Shown: one piece after another, positions 44,020-55,746 of the stretch
Numbering within the stretch: position 1 is the stretch's first letter
Layout: each line of letters begins with the position of its first letter
Assembly: GCF_003953935.1 (NCBI RefSeq)
Contig: NZ_RXLQ01000005.1
Span: 346,553 to 410,552 of the forward strand
Reading direction: 5' to 3'
DNA length: 64,000 bases
Source of the DNA: Massilia atriviolacea
Lineage (GTDB): Bacteria > Pseudomonadota > Gammaproteobacteria > Burkholderiales > Burkholderiaceae_D
The notes under the pieces: generated by a model
The model's database searches: none
The model's input: the letters and a program-made list of their open reading frames with translations, nothing else
What the model was told of the DNA's origin: nothing
Position numbers and translations under genes: made by a program

Positions 44020-44673
44020 ATGGCATACGATCTCGAAGAACAAGAACAACTGGCCGCGATGCAGGCCTTCTGGAACAAGTACGGCAACATGCTGATGGTG
44101 TTGCTGATCATTGCCGCCGGTTCCTATGCCGGCTACACCTGGTGGAAGCGCGCCGAGCGCGTCAACGCCGCCGAAGCATCGGCCCTGTACACGCAGATCC
44201 AGGCCGCCGCCAGCGCCAAGGACAACGCCAAGGTGCAGCGCATCGCCGGCGACGTGCGCACCAAGTACGCCAAAAGCGCCTACGCCGCCATGACCGCGCT
44301 GACCGCGGCCAAGAGCGCTTTCGACGCCAACGACCTGAAATCGGCCAAGACCCATCTGCAATGGGTGGTCGACAACGGCAACGAAGAATACAAGTCGATC
44401 GCCAAGCTGCGCCTGGCCGGCGTGCTGCTCGACGAAAAAGCCTACGATGACGGCCTGAAACTGCTGGCCACGCCATTCCTGCCGCAATTCGCCGGCGCCG
44501 TGGCCGACCGCAAGGGCGACATCCTGGTGGCGCAGAACAAGATCGCCGAAGCGCGCAGCGCCTACGCGGCCGCCCTGGCCGCGATGGACGCCAAGCATCC
44601 GGGCCGCGCGCTGGTGCAGATCAAGCTCGAAGCCATCGGCGGCACCGTGCCGGAAACCAAAGCAGCCGCCTGA
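44020..44673 (+). CDS. YfgM-like ancillary SecYEG/BAM-linked TPR protein
   Basis: The 217-residue product has a short cytoplasmic N-terminus (AYDLEEQEQLAAMQAFWNKY), one membrane helix (GNMLMVLLIIAAGSYAGYTW) and a periplasmic helical TPR-like domain. That domain includes DLKSAKTHLQWVVDNGNEEY and AKLRLAGVLLDEKAYDDGLK. YfgM associates with the SecYEG translocon and PpiD in E. coli. The position between hisS and bamB is the conserved one. It is followed by bamB after 32 bp. Confidence 0.9.
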   Translation: MAYDLEEQEQLAAMQAFWNKYGNMLMVLLIIAAGSYAGYTWWKRAERVNAAEASALYTQIQAAASAKDNAKVQRIAGDVRTKYAKSAYAAMTALTAAKSAFDANDLKSAKTHLQWVVDNGNEEYKSIAKLRLAGVLLDEKAYDDGLKLLATPFLPQFAGAVADRKGDILVAQNKIAEARSAYAAALAAMDAKHPGRALVQIKLEAIGGTVPETKAAA

Positions 44674-44705
44674 GCGGACTCTGTACCCAGAACAAGGTCA
44701 TGACT

Positions 44706-45860
44706 ATGCGTATTACCCAGAAACTTATCGGTGTGAGTGTGCTGGCCCTGATGGCCGGCTGCTCCACCCTGAGTTCGCTTAATCCCTTCGCCTCCAAACC
44801 CAAGGGCAACCAGCCTGCGCCGCTGGTCGAGCTGAAAGGCTCGATGGCCGTGCGCACCGCCTGGAAGCTCGATATCGGCAAGGCCCAGGATTACACCTTC
44901 ACCCCGGCGCTGGTGAACCAGTCGCTGGTGGTGGCCGGCGCCGACGGCGCCATCGCGCGGGTCGACGCCGCCAGCGGCAAGCAGCTGTGGCGCATCAAGG
45001 CCGCAACAGGCCTGACCGCCGGCGTCGGCACCGACGGCAATATGCTGGTCTTCGGCGGCGCCAAGGGCGGCGTGCTGGCCTACGACCTCGAAGGCAAGCT
45101 GCTGTGGAAGGCGCAAGCCTCCAGCGAAGTGCTGTCCAGTCCCGTGGTGGGCGACGGCATCGTGGTGGTGCGCTCGGTCGACAACCGCATCGTCGGCCTG
45201 GACGCCAGGAGCGGCGAGAAAAAATGGACTGTGCAGCGCGTGTCGCCGCCGTTGACCCTGCGTAATGCGCCGGGCATGGTGGTGGTCGGCAAGGAAGTCA
45301 TCGTGGCCCAGCCGGGCGGCAAGCTGCTGTCGCTGAACCTGGCCACCGGCAACGCGCGCTGGGAAGTGGCGGTCGGCGAATCGCGCGGCGCCACCGAACT
45401 CGAACGCGTCACCGATATCGGCGGCACCCCGGTCGTGATCGACCAGGAAGTGTGCGCCGTGTCCTACCAGGGCCGCGTCGGCTGCTTCGACATCGCCACC
45501 GGCGCGGCGCGCTGGACCAAGGAGCTCTCCTCCGACGTCGGCGTCTCGGTCGACCAGCGCTTCGTGTTCGCCGTCGACGACAAGGGCGCGGTCTCGGCCT
45601 TTAACCGCGAAGGCGGCGCCAGCGCCTGGAAAAACGACAAATTGAGCTATCGCCGCCTGTCCACCCCCGTGTCCTACGGACGCACGGTGGCCGTCGGCGA
45701 CTACCAGGGTTTCATCCACTTCCTGTCACGGGAAGATGGTTCCTTTCTGGCGCGTGCCGCCACCGACGGGAGCGCCGTCACGGCCGCGCCCATGGTGGCC
45801 GGTTCGAACCTGATCTTTCAAACACAATCTGGGACAGTGACCGCTATCGCGGTCGAATAA
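44706..45860 (+). CDS. bamB: Outer-membrane assembly lipoprotein BamB
   Basis: BamB is the beta-propeller lipoprotein of the BAM complex that inserts outer-membrane proteins. The 384-residue product has lipobox MAGC (Cys19) and repeated PQQ-like propeller motifs ([60 protein letters not shown]). AAGG lies 8 bp before the ATG at 44706, which I prefer to the ATG at 44700. It is followed by der after 7 bp, the usual order. Confidence 0.95.
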   Translation: MRITQKLIGVSVLALMAGCSTLSSLNPFASKPKGNQPAPLVELKGSMAVRTAWKLDIGKAQDYTFTPALVNQSLVVAGADGAIARVDAASGKQLWRIKAATGLTAGVGTDGNMLVFGGAKGGVLAYDLEGKLLWKAQASSEVLSSPVVGDGIVVVRSVDNRIVGLDARSGEKKWTVQRVSPPLTLRNAPGMVVVGKEVIVAQPGGKLLSLNLATGNARWEVAVGESRGATELERVTDIGGTPVVIDQEVCAVSYQGRVGCFDIATGAARWTKELSSDVGVSVDQRFVFAVDDKGAVSAFNREGGASAWKNDKLSYRRLSTPVSYGRTVAVGDYQGFIHFLSREDGSFLARAATDGSAVTAAPMVAGSNLIFQTQSGTVTAIAVE

Positions 45861-45867
45861 AAACACC

Positions 45868-47211
45868 ATGAAGCCGGTAATCGCATTAGTTGGTCGCCCC
45901 AACGTCGGGAAATCGACACTTTTCAATCGCCTCACCCGCTCGCGCGACGCGCTCGTGGCCGACTTGCCCGGCCTGACGCGCGACCGTCACTACGGCGAAG
46001 GCCGGGTCGGCGAACGTCCCTTCCTCGTCATCGACACGGGCGGCTTCGAGCCGGTCGCCAAGGAAGGCATCATGTTCCAGATGGCCCTGCAGACCAAGCA
46101 GGCCGTCGCCGAAGCGGACGTGGTCGTGTTCATCGTCGACGGCCGCCAGGGCCTGACCCCGCACGACAAGACCATCACCGACTTCCTGCGCAAGTCGGGC
46201 CGCAAGGTCATGCTGGTCGTCAACAAGGCCGAAGGCATGAAGTACAGCTCGGTCGTGGCCGACTTCTACGAACTCGGCATGGGCGACCCGTACGTCATTT
46301 CCGCCGCCCATGGCGACGGCGTGGTCGACCTGGTCGAGGAAGCGCTGAACGAAGCCTTCGCCCAGCGTCCGGACGACCAGGAAGAGCTGGAACCGGCCGC
46401 GCGCGGGATCAAGATCGCCATCGTCGGCCGTCCGAACGTGGGCAAGTCGACCCTGGTCAACACCCTGATCGGCGAAGAGCGCGTCATCGCCTTCGACATG
46501 CCGGGCACCACGCGCGACTCGATCGAGGTGCCGTTCGAACGCGACGGCAAGAATTACACCCTGATCGACACGGCCGGTATCCGCCGCCGCGGCAAGGTGT
46601 TCGAAGCGATCGAGAAGTTTTCGGTCGTAAAAACCCTGCAGTCGATTTCGGAAGCCCACGTGGTGATCCTGCTGCTCGACGCCCAGCAGGACATTTCGGA
46701 GCAGGATGCGCACATCGCCGGCTTCATCCTGGAGTCGGGCAGGGCGCTGGTGGTGGCCGTCAACAAGTGGGACGGCCTGCAATCGGACCAGCGCGACGAA
46801 ATCAAGATCGACATCGACCGCAAGCTCGATTTCCTCTCGTTTGCCAAGACCCACTTCATCTCGGCCCTGAAGTCGCAAGGCATCGCGCCGATGATGAAAT
46901 CGGTCGACGCGGCCTACGCCGCCGCCACCGCCGACCTGTCCACGCCGCGCCTGACGCGCGCGCTGATCGAAGCGGTCGAGAAGCAGGAACCGCGCCGCAA
47001 GGGCTCGATCCGTCCTAAAATGCGCTATGCGCACCAGGGTGGGCAGAATCCGCCGATCATCGTCATCCACGGCAATGCGCTCGACGCGATCGGCGAGCCG
47101 TACAAGCGTTACCTCGAAAAGCATTTCCGCGACACCTTCAATCTGGTCGGTACGCCGCTGCGGATCGAGCTGCGCATGGGCAAGAACCCGTTCGCCCGGA
47201 CGTCAAAGTAG
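45868..47211 (+). CDS. der: Ribosome-associated GTPase Der (EngA)
   Basis: Der is a two-domain GTPase required for 50S ribosome maturation. The 447-residue product has two [10 protein letters not shown]-loops (about residues 8-16 and 187-195), paired DTGG/DTAG switch motifs and NKxD motifs, with VNKAEG in the first and VNKWDG in the second domain. A C-terminal KH-like domain follows ([20 protein letters not shown]). Length and motifs are standard. Confidence 0.97.
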   Translation: MKPVIALVGRPNVGKSTLFNRLTRSRDALVADLPGLTRDRHYGEGRVGERPFLVIDTGGFEPVAKEGIMFQMALQTKQAVAEADVVVFIVDGRQGLTPHDKTITDFLRKSGRKVMLVVNKAEGMKYSSVVADFYELGMGDPYVISAAHGDGVVDLVEEALNEAFAQRPDDQEELEPAARGIKIAIVGRPNVGKSTLVNTLIGEERVIAFDMPGTTRDSIEVPFERDGKNYTLIDTAGIRRRGKVFEAIEKFSVVKTLQSISEAHVVILLLDAQQDISEQDAHIAGFILESGRALVVAVNKWDGLQSDQRDEIKIDIDRKLDFLSFAKTHFISALKSQGIAPMMKSVDAAYAAATADLSTPRLTRALIEAVEKQEPRRKGSIRPKMRYAHQGGQNPPIIVIHGNALDAIGEPYKRYLEKHFRDTFNLVGTPLRIELRMGKNPFARTSK

Positions 47212-47373
47212 CACCGGATGTCACGGCGGGCGCGCCCGCCGTCCGACAGACAATTGCAAAACAGGTTACAGTACATTAGGGACATCGTTCTACCCACAGA
47301 ATGATGGTCCCGGCACTTGAAAAACCAGCGAGTCGCCTCCAATTCTTTACTACAACAACATCACGGAGCTGTT

Positions 47374-47610
47374 ATGAGCAACAAAGGGCAACTGTTACAA
47401 GACCCATTCCTCAATGCCTTGCGCAAAGAGCATGTTCCCGTCTCGATCTACCTGGTCAACGGGATCAAACTGCAGGGCCACATCGAGTCCTTCGACCAAT
47501 ACGTCGTCTTGCTGCGTAACACGGTGACCCAGATGGTCTACAAGCATGCAATCTCCACCGTTGTTCCGGCACGCGCGGTCAACCTCAATCTTGATTCCGA
47601 AGCTGAGTAA
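47374..47610 (+). CDS. hfq: RNA chaperone Hfq
   Basis: Hfq is a hexameric Sm-like RNA chaperone that pairs small RNAs with mRNAs. The 78-residue product [20 protein letters not shown] begins with the conserved Sm1 motif ([20 protein letters not shown]), followed by Sm2 ([15 protein letters not shown]). The C-terminal tail is short (NLNLDSEAE), as in many beta- and gammaproteobacteria outside enterics. A GGAG ribosome-binding site precedes the ATG. It is followed by hflX, hflK and hflC. Confidence 0.98.
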   Translation: MSNKGQLLQDPFLNALRKEHVPVSIYLVNGIKLQGHIESFDQYVVLLRNTVTQMVYKHAISTVVPARAVNLNLDSEAE

Positions 47611-47658
47611 GGCCATGGGCGTCGCCACCCCGGGTCGCCCGGCCCCGCAGGGAGGCCT

Positions 47659-48906
47659 ATGCGCGCAGCATTAGTCGGCATCGATTTCGGCGCGGGCGAC
47701 TTCAACGCGAGCGTGGAAGAGCTGTCCCTGCTCGCCCGTTCGGCGGGCGCCGAGCCGATCACCACCATCACCGCCAAGCGTTCCAGTCCCGACGCCGCCT
47801 ACTTCGTCGGCAGCGGCAAGGCCGACGAAATCGGCCTGGCCTGCGTGGACCAGAACATCGAGATCGTGATTTTCAATCACGCCTTGTCTCCGGCCCAGCA
47901 GCGCAACCTGGAAAAGCGCCTGAATATCCGCGTGCTCGACCGCACCAGCCTGATCCTCGACATCTTCGCGCAGCGCGCCAAGAGCCACGAGGGCAAGCTG
48001 CAGGTCGAACTGGCCCAGCTGCAGCACCTGGCCACGCGCCTGATCCGCGGCTGGACTCACCTGGAACGGCAAAAGGGCGGTATCGGCCTGCGCGGTCCGG
48101 GTGAAACCCAGCTCGAGACCGACCGCCGCCTGATCGGCGAGCGCGTCAAGGCCCTGCGCGCGCGCCTGGCCAAGCTGCGCAAGCAGCATGAGACCCAGCG
48201 CCGTTCGCGCGGACGCAGCCATACCTTTTCGGTCTCGCTGGTCGGCTACACCAATGCCGGCAAGTCGACCCTGTTCAACGCCCTGACCAAGGCCGGCGTG
48301 TACGTCGCCAACCAGTTGTTCGCCACGCTGGACACGACCTCGCGCCGCGTCTACCTGGGCGAAGAAGTGGGCAATGTGGTCATGTCCGATACGGTCGGCT
48401 TCGTGCGCGAACTGCCGCACCAGCTGGTGGCGGCCTTCCGCGCCACGCTGGAAGAAACCATCCACGCCGACCTGCTGCTGCACGTCGTCGACGGCGCCAG
48501 CCCGGTGCGCATGGAACAGATCGAACAGGTCAACCTGGTGCTCAAGGAAATCGGCGCCGATCACATTCCGCAGATCCTGGTGTGGAACAAGATCGACGCC
48601 GCCGGCCTGGAGCCTGCGGTCGAGCGCGATGAAGCGGGCAGGATTGCGCGCGTCTTCATCAGCGCCCATACCGGCGCCGGGCTCGACATGCTGCGCGATG
48701 CCGTGGTCGAAGCGGCCAGGGCCGCGCCGGCGCGCAGCCATCTTTTTGACGAGCAGGACGATGCCGAACCGGTTGACGCGACCGGCGCCGGCGACGCGGA
48801 CGATGCGTACGACGCCGACGATGGCGCCGGCGCGGACGATGCGCACGAGCGGCAGGACGCGCAAGCGGCCGAAATTCTAACCTCCACCAACGTCGGACCT
48901 CGATAG
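47659..48906 (+). CDS. hflX: Ribosome-splitting GTPase HflX with acidic tail
   Basis: HflX splits 70S or 50S ribosomes under stress and is a GTPase of the Obg-HflX superfamily. The 415-residue product has the N-terminal HflX domain (GAEPITTITAKRSSPDAAYF, VGSGKADEIG), the helical part with RGPGETQLETDRRLI, and the G domain with GYTNAGKSTLFN, DTVGFVRELPHQLV and VWNKID. The last 45 or so residues are an acidic, Ala- and Asp-rich tail (DADDAYDADDGAGADDAHER) not part of the family core. GGGAGG lies before the ATG. It overlaps the conserved hfq-hflX-hflK-hflC order. Confidence 0.95.
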   Translation: MRAALVGIDFGAGDFNASVEELSLLARSAGAEPITTITAKRSSPDAAYFVGSGKADEIGLACVDQNIEIVIFNHALSPAQQRNLEKRLNIRVLDRTSLILDIFAQRAKSHEGKLQVELAQLQHLATRLIRGWTHLERQKGGIGLRGPGETQLETDRRLIGERVKALRARLAKLRKQHETQRRSRGRSHTFSVSLVGYTNAGKSTLFNALTKAGVYVANQLFATLDTTSRRVYLGEEVGNVVMSDTVGFVRELPHQLVAAFRATLEETIHADLLLHVVDGASPVRMEQIEQVNLVLKEIGADHIPQILVWNKIDAAGLEPAVERDEAGRIARVFISAHTGAGLDMLRDAVVEAARAAPARSHLFDEQDDAEPVDATGAGDADDAYDADDGAGADDAHERQDAQAAEILTSTNVGPR

Positions 48907-48907
48907 C

Positions 48908-50191
48908 ATGCTTGCTTCATTACTCAAACGCGTCGGCATCCGGCCGCCGCCCACTGTCCTGCTGCAGGACAGCAAACGTCCCGGTGACGGCCCGCCCGAT
49001 CTCGACCAGATGTGGCGCGATTTCAACCAGCGCCTCAATCGCCTGTTCGGCAACAAAGGCCCGGGCGGCGGCGACGCCAACGGCGGTGGCGGTCCGTACC
49101 GCCCCGACATGAAGGGCGCCGGCATCACGGTCGGCGCCGCGGTGGCGGTGGTCGGCTTCATCTGGCTGGCCAGCGGCGTGTTCAGCGTGCGCGAAGGCCA
49201 GGCCGGGATCGTCTCGACCTTCGGCAAATACAGCCACAGCACCGGTTCGGGCCTGAACTGGCACATGCCGTATCCGTTCCAGACCCATGAAAAGGTCAAC
49301 GTCAACGAAGTGCGGACCATGGAAATCGGCTACAGCGGCAATGTGCGCTCGAAGAACCTGAAAGAGTCGCTGATGCTGACCGACGACGAGAACATCGTCG
49401 ACATCCAGTTCGCGGTGCAGTACACGCTCAAGGATCCGAAGGCCTGGCTGTTCAACAACCTGGAACCCGACGAAACCGTGCGCCAGGTCGCCGAAACCGC
49501 GATCCGCGAAGTGGTCGGCAAGAGCAAGATGGACTACGTGCTGTACGTCGGCCGTGAAAAAGTCGCGCTCGACACGCAGCTGCTGATGCAGCAGATCATC
49601 GACCGCTACGCACTGGGCGCGCAGATCAGCAATGTCACCATGCAGGGCGTGCAACCGCCGGAGCAGGTGCAGGGCGCCTTCGACGACGCCAACAAGGCCG
49701 GCCAGGACAACGAACGCGCCAAGAGCGAGGGCGAAGCCTACGCCAACGACGTGGTGCCGCGCGCCGCCGGCAATGCCGTGCGCCTGCTGGAAGAAGCGCG
49801 CGCCTACCGCTCGATGGTGACCGAAAACGCCACCGGTAACGCGGCCCGCTTCACGCAGGTGATGACCGAGTACCAGAAGGCGCCTGGCGTCACGCGCGAC
49901 CGCATGTACCTCGACACCATGCAGCAGATCTTCAGCAGCGCCAGCAAGGTGATGGTCGACGTCAAGGCCGGCAGCAACCTGCTGTACCTGCCGCTCGACA
50001 AACTGATCGCCCAGACCGCCGCCAACGACGCCGCCATCGGTTCCAAGTCCGGTCCGGTGATGATGACGCCGGCGCAGACCGCGCCGCAACAGCCGCAGGC
50101 CCTGCCGGCCGACGTGCTGCAACCGCTCGAACAAGTGCGCCAGCGCGACAGCCGCAGCCGCGAATCCTCACGTGATCGGGAGACCCGTTAA
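48908..50191 (+). CDS. hflK: FtsH protease modulator HflK
   Basis: HflK and HflC form a large inner-membrane complex that encloses FtsH and limits its access to membrane substrates. The 427-residue product has a Gly/Pro-rich cytoplasmic N-terminus, a membrane helix (GAAVAVVGFIWLASGVFSVR) and an SPFH/band-7 domain (EGQAGIVSTFGKYSHSTGSG to RYALGAQISNVTMQGVQPPE). A helical tail rich in Ser/Arg follows. Its stop and the hflC start share one base, so the two are translated together. Confidence 0.95.
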   Translation: MLASLLKRVGIRPPPTVLLQDSKRPGDGPPDLDQMWRDFNQRLNRLFGNKGPGGGDANGGGGPYRPDMKGAGITVGAAVAVVGFIWLASGVFSVREGQAGIVSTFGKYSHSTGSGLNWHMPYPFQTHEKVNVNEVRTMEIGYSGNVRSKNLKESLMLTDDENIVDIQFAVQYTLKDPKAWLFNNLEPDETVRQVAETAIREVVGKSKMDYVLYVGREKVALDTQLLMQQIIDRYALGAQISNVTMQGVQPPEQVQGAFDDANKAGQDNERAKSEGEAYANDVVPRAAGNAVRLLEEARAYRSMVTENATGNAARFTQVMTEYQKAPGVTRDRMYLDTMQQIFSSASKVMVDVKAGSNLLYLPLDKLIAQTAANDAAIGSKSGPVMMTPAQTAPQQPQALPADVLQPLEQVRQRDSRSRESSRDRETR

Positions 50192-51090
50192 TGAACCGCC
50201 TCGTATCCTTTTTTGTTGCGGCCTTCATCGCGCTGATGCTGCTGTCGTCGACGGTGTTCATCGTCGACCAGCGCAAGTTCGCGGTGGTGTTCGCGTTCGG
50301 CGAGATGAAGGAAGTGATCAGCGAGCCCGGCCTGCATTTCAAGCTGCCGCCGCCGTTCCAGAACGTGATCTACCTCGACAAGCGCATCCTCACGCTCGAC
50401 ACGCCCGACGCCGACCGCTTCATGACGTCCGAAAAGAAGAACGTCATGGTCGACGCCTTCGTCAAATGGCGCATCATGGATCCGCGCCTGTACTACATCA
50501 GCTTCAACGGCAACGAAGCGAGCGCGCGCGGGCGCATGGGCCAGATCGTCAAGGCGGCCCTGAACGAGGAAATCACCAAGCGCACGGTGCGCGAAGTCAT
50601 TTCCGGCCAGCGCGGCAAGGTGATGGAAGCGATCCAGCGCAAGGTGGTCGACGAGGCCAGGCAGATCGGCGTGCAGATCGTCGACGTGCGCCTCAAGCGC
50701 GTCGACTACGACGAGAAGATCAACGCCTCGGTGTACGACCGCATGCGCGCCGAGCGCCTGAAGGTGGCCAACGAGCTGCGTTCGACCGGTTCGGCCGAAT
50801 CCGAGAAGCTGCGCGCGGCGGCCGACCGCAAGCGCATCGAACTGCTGGCCGCGGCCTACCGCGAAGCGGAGCAGATCAAGGGTGAGGGCGATGCCGCCGC
50901 CTCGGCGATCTACGCCGAAGCCTTCGGCAAGAGCCCGGAGTTCTACAAGTTCTACCGCTCGCTGGAAGCCTACCGCGCGACCTTCAAGACCCACGGCGAC
51001 GTGCTGGTGCTCGATTCGAACTCGGAGTTCTTCAAGTACTTCCGCGCGCCCGGCGGGGCATCGGCGCCCGCGGCTGCCGCCAAGAAGTAA
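50191..51090 (+). CDS. hflC: FtsH protease modulator HflC
   Basis: This 299-residue partner of HflK has a membrane anchor (RLVSFFVAAFIALMLLSSTV) and an SPFH domain (VDQRKFAVVFAFGEMKEVIS to VQIVDVRLKRVDYDEKINAS). The coiled C-terminus is ADRKRIELLAAAYREAEQIK. Start and stop overlap indicate coupled expression with hflK. A terminator follows, so the hflX-hflK-hflC part ends here. Confidence 0.96.
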   Translation: MNRLVSFFVAAFIALMLLSSTVFIVDQRKFAVVFAFGEMKEVISEPGLHFKLPPPFQNVIYLDKRILTLDTPDADRFMTSEKKNVMVDAFVKWRIMDPRLYYISFNGNEASARGRMGQIVKAALNEEITKRTVREVISGQRGKVMEAIQRKVVDEARQIGVQIVDVRLKRVDYDEKINASVYDRMRAERLKVANELRSTGSAESEKLRAAADRKRIELLAAAYREAEQIKGEGDAAASAIYAEAFGKSPEFYKFYRSLEAYRATFKTHGDVLVLDSNSEFFKYFRAPGGASAPAAAAKK

Positions 51091-51113
51091 TCGCAGCGGC
51101 CGGGATGAATGAC

Positions 51114-51144
51114 GGGCGTGCCTGCCTTGCAGGTACGCCCGTTT
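51114..51144 (+). terminator. Rho-independent terminator after hflC
   Basis: GGGCGTGCCTGC (51114-51125) pairs with GCAGGTACGCCC (51129-51140) at 11 of 12 positions, with the 3-nt loop CTT, followed by GTTT. The T-run is short, so the terminator is good but not ideal. The remaining 226 bp to hisZ hold no supported gene. Confidence 0.7.
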
Positions 51145-51291
51145 GCCTTGTGCGGCACGCCCGGGCCTCCCGCGGCGCCCTGGATTCGCGCCTGCGCGCA
51201 ACGACGCCAGGAAGGGTGGCGGCCGCAGCAACCGTAACAAGCCCACAACTGCTTCCCGCACATTTGTTGGCGCTCTTAAACCATTTTCCTG

Positions 51292-51297
51292 TAAAAT
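51292..51297 (+). promoter_or_regulatory. -10 candidate for hisZ-purA
   Basis: TAAAAT preceded by CTG lies about 73 bp before the hisZ ATG and downstream of the hflC terminator. The best -35 (TTGGCG at 51267) is spaced at 19 bp, so this is a weak candidate. Confidence 0.3.
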
Positions 51298-51370
51298 CGC
51301 TGATTCGGCGCTACATTTAGCACGACCGTGCGCGCCATATTGTCCGATTTTTAACTATCTCCCGTTGCCC

Positions 51371-53900
<2,530 letters not shown>

Positions 53901-53919
53901 ACAAGCTATAGGAATCATC

Positions 53920-54465
53920 ATGACGACCCCTCCATCGACCGACAATGACCTCTGGGTGTCCTGGGACGAGTACCACCGCCTGATCGAGCGCCTGGCGCTC
54001 AAGGTGTACGAATCGGGCTGGAAGTTCGACCAGGTGCTGTGCCTGGCGCGCGGCGGCGTGCGTCCGGGCGACGTGTTCTCGCGCATCTTCGACGTGCCGC
54101 TGGCGATCCTGTCGACCAGTTCGTACCGCGAAGAAGCGGGCACCGTGCGCGGCGACCTGGACATTGCCAAGTACATGACGATGACCAAGGGCCCGCTGGC
54201 CGGCAAGATCCTGCTGGTCGACGACCTGGCCGATTCCGGCGTCACGCTGGACAAGGTCACGCGTCACCTGAGCGAGAATTTCGCCGGCGTGACCGAAGTC
54301 AAATCGGCGGTCATCTGGGTCAAGGGCACGTCCTCGATCCGTCCGGATTACTACCTGGAAGACTTGCCGCACAACCCGTGGATTCACCAGCCGTTCGAAG
54401 ACTACGACGGCCTGCGTCCGCACCAGCTGTCGGCGTGGATGAAGAAGTTCGACAAGCCGGCGTAA
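53920..54465 (+). CDS. Purine phosphoribosyltransferase-like protein
   Basis: This 181-residue type I phosphoribosyltransferase has the PRPP motif ILLVDDLADSGVTLDKV and the N-terminal LARGGVRPGDVFSRI. A C-terminal hood has NPWIHQPFEDYDGLRPHQLS. The wording resembles xanthine/hypoxanthine phosphoribosyltransferases found next to purA in related bacteria, which salvage purine bases. The exact base is not decided by the sequence. It lies 69 bp after purA and ends before a terminator. Confidence 0.88.
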   Translation: MTTPPSTDNDLWVSWDEYHRLIERLALKVYESGWKFDQVLCLARGGVRPGDVFSRIFDVPLAILSTSSYREEAGTVRGDLDIAKYMTMTKGPLAGKILLVDDLADSGVTLDKVTRHLSENFAGVTEVKSAVIWVKGTSSIRPDYYLEDLPHNPWIHQPFEDYDGLRPHQLSAWMKKFDKPA

Positions 54466-54494
54466 CGTGGCTGCTTAGTGGCTGCTTAGTCAAG

Positions 54495-54521
54495 AAGCTC
54501 CCGCAAGGGAGCTTTTTTTTT
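54495..54521 (+). terminator. Strong rho-independent terminator
   Basis: AAGCTCCC (54495-54502) and GGGAGCTT (54507-54514) form a perfect stem with the tetraloop GCAA, followed by a run of T. It ends the purA-phosphoribosyltransferase transcript. A duplicated GTGGCTGCTTA precedes it. Confidence 0.92.
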
Positions 54522-54587
54522 GCTGCGGCCCGAGCGGCGCGGTCCGCCCCGCCGAACCCACCGACCTGCCGCCCTGCGCCGCGTTTC

Positions 54588-54665
54588 GGCACGGCCGTCC
54601 GGCACGCCCATCCGGCACGCCCATCCGGCACGGCCATCCGGCACGGCCATCCGGCACGGCCATTC
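54588..54665. repeat. 13-bp tandem repeat, six copies
   Basis: Six consecutive 13-bp units of the form GGCACGGCCATCC (variants GGCACGCCCATCC and GGCACGGCCGTCC) occupy 78 bp, 53 bp upstream of the lipoprotein gene. They run without a break and lack CRISPR-like spacers. Their function is unknown; they could affect DNA bending, transcription or act as slippage-prone sites. Confidence 0.92.
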
Positions 54666-54717
54666 TCCGACAAATCAAGCGCGCCAGCCATTGCTGCGCC
54701 TTTTTTCCATTTTATTC

Positions 54718-55350
54718 ATGAAAAAACTCTTCTTCATTCTCTTTTCCGGCTTTGTTCTTACCGGCTGTACCTCGCTGCAACAAATTGCGCTCGATAACGC
54801 TGGCGCGGCGTCGCTGAAAGGTCAATCGATCACGCACACCGCGCGCAAGATGCCCCGCTTCCAGATCATGGGCGTGGACGTGAAAACAAGCCTGGGCGAA
54901 GCCGATGCCCTGATCAAGGATAACCAGATACCCGATCCGGCCGACGCCATCGCACGCGACCTGGTGGCCGCCCTGAGCAGCGCGCACGGAGCCAGGCCTG
55001 GCGGGGCCCCGCTGGCGCTCGATAGCGATGAGGTCGATGCGATTTCCGTCGCAGCTGGCGGTTCGGTGCGTTTCGTGGTCGACGTCCAGACCCTCAACTG
55101 GTTCGCCTGGTATTTTCCGCTCGACTGGAATCACTACCGCCTGATCTATGTGGCCAGGGCGCGTGTGATCGACCTGGCGTCAAGGAAAGTCATCGCCGAG
55201 AGCTTCTGCAACCGTGTTCCGGATGATCCGGAAGGGGCGCCAAGCTATAAAGAGCTGGTCGGCGACGGCGCCGCCGGATTGAAGAAAGAACTCGACGTGG
55301 CGGGCAAGGCGTGCCTGGCCACCATGAAAGAAAAGATACTGGCGCAATAG
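54718..55350 (+). CDS. Putative lipoprotein, unknown function
   Basis: The 210-residue product has signal MKKLFFILFSGFVLTGC with lipobox LTGC (Cys17), so it is likely membrane-anchored. The mature part contains TARKMPRFQIMGVDVKTSLG, a loop around IPDPADAIARDLVAAL and a beta-rich VRFVVDVQTLNWFAWYFPLD. It resembles small lipoproteins of unknown function seen in Oxalobacteraceae, but I recognise no named family. The gene lies after a terminator and six 13-bp repeats. Only the ATG at 54718 gives a proper export signal; frame upstream of it is low-complexity repeat. Confidence 0.78.
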   Translation: MKKLFFILFSGFVLTGCTSLQQIALDNAGAASLKGQSITHTARKMPRFQIMGVDVKTSLGEADALIKDNQIPDPADAIARDLVAALSSAHGARPGGAPLALDSDEVDAISVAAGGSVRFVVDVQTLNWFAWYFPLDWNHYRLIYVARARVIDLASRKVIAESFCNRVPDDPEGAPSYKELVGDGAAGLKKELDVAGKACLATMKEKILAQ

Positions 55351-55746
55351 AGCGGCCGCCATTGCGCCGGCCCGGGGGACGCCGCAACCGCGCCATCGAA
55401 CGTCTGCTTGCGCCGCGCCGCCTGTTCTGGTGCGCTTCCCCTGCACAAACGCTCCCCTTGCGTTGCCGACTTGCAGAAATTGTCGGCGCGAGTCGATGCC
55501 GATCACCTGGCCGGCCCCATCGCGCAAGCCCGTGCCAGCATGTCAGCATGCTTCCGCTACGATGGATTGTCCGTTTTTCCATCGAAGCAATAGGGGCGCC
55601 GGGCATGGCCACGCGTTCAGCCGTGGCGTACGCCCGCCACATCGCCACATCGTCGCAATCGGTCCGATTACCGACCAGACCGCTGGACGTCGGGCGATGC
55701 GCGGCCCTGGCTCCGGAGCACGCCGCGCGACGGCGGCGCTCCCGGG
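55351..55746. other. Intergenic region with no recognised gene
   Basis: About 396 bp lie between the lipoprotein gene and the convergent large lipoprotein gene. Open frames exist on both strands, but they are arginine-, alanine- and serine-rich and resemble no family. I see no tRNA, terminator or clear repeat here. Confidence 0.6.

Noticed and set aside
54588..54665. CRISPR array
   Set aside because: The 13-bp units are contiguous with no spacers and no cas gene is near, so it is a simple tandem repeat.
55351..55746. Hidden small gene or RNA in the 396-bp gap
   Set aside because: I found no conserved motif, terminator or tRNA-like structure; absence of evidence only, so it is recorded as empty.
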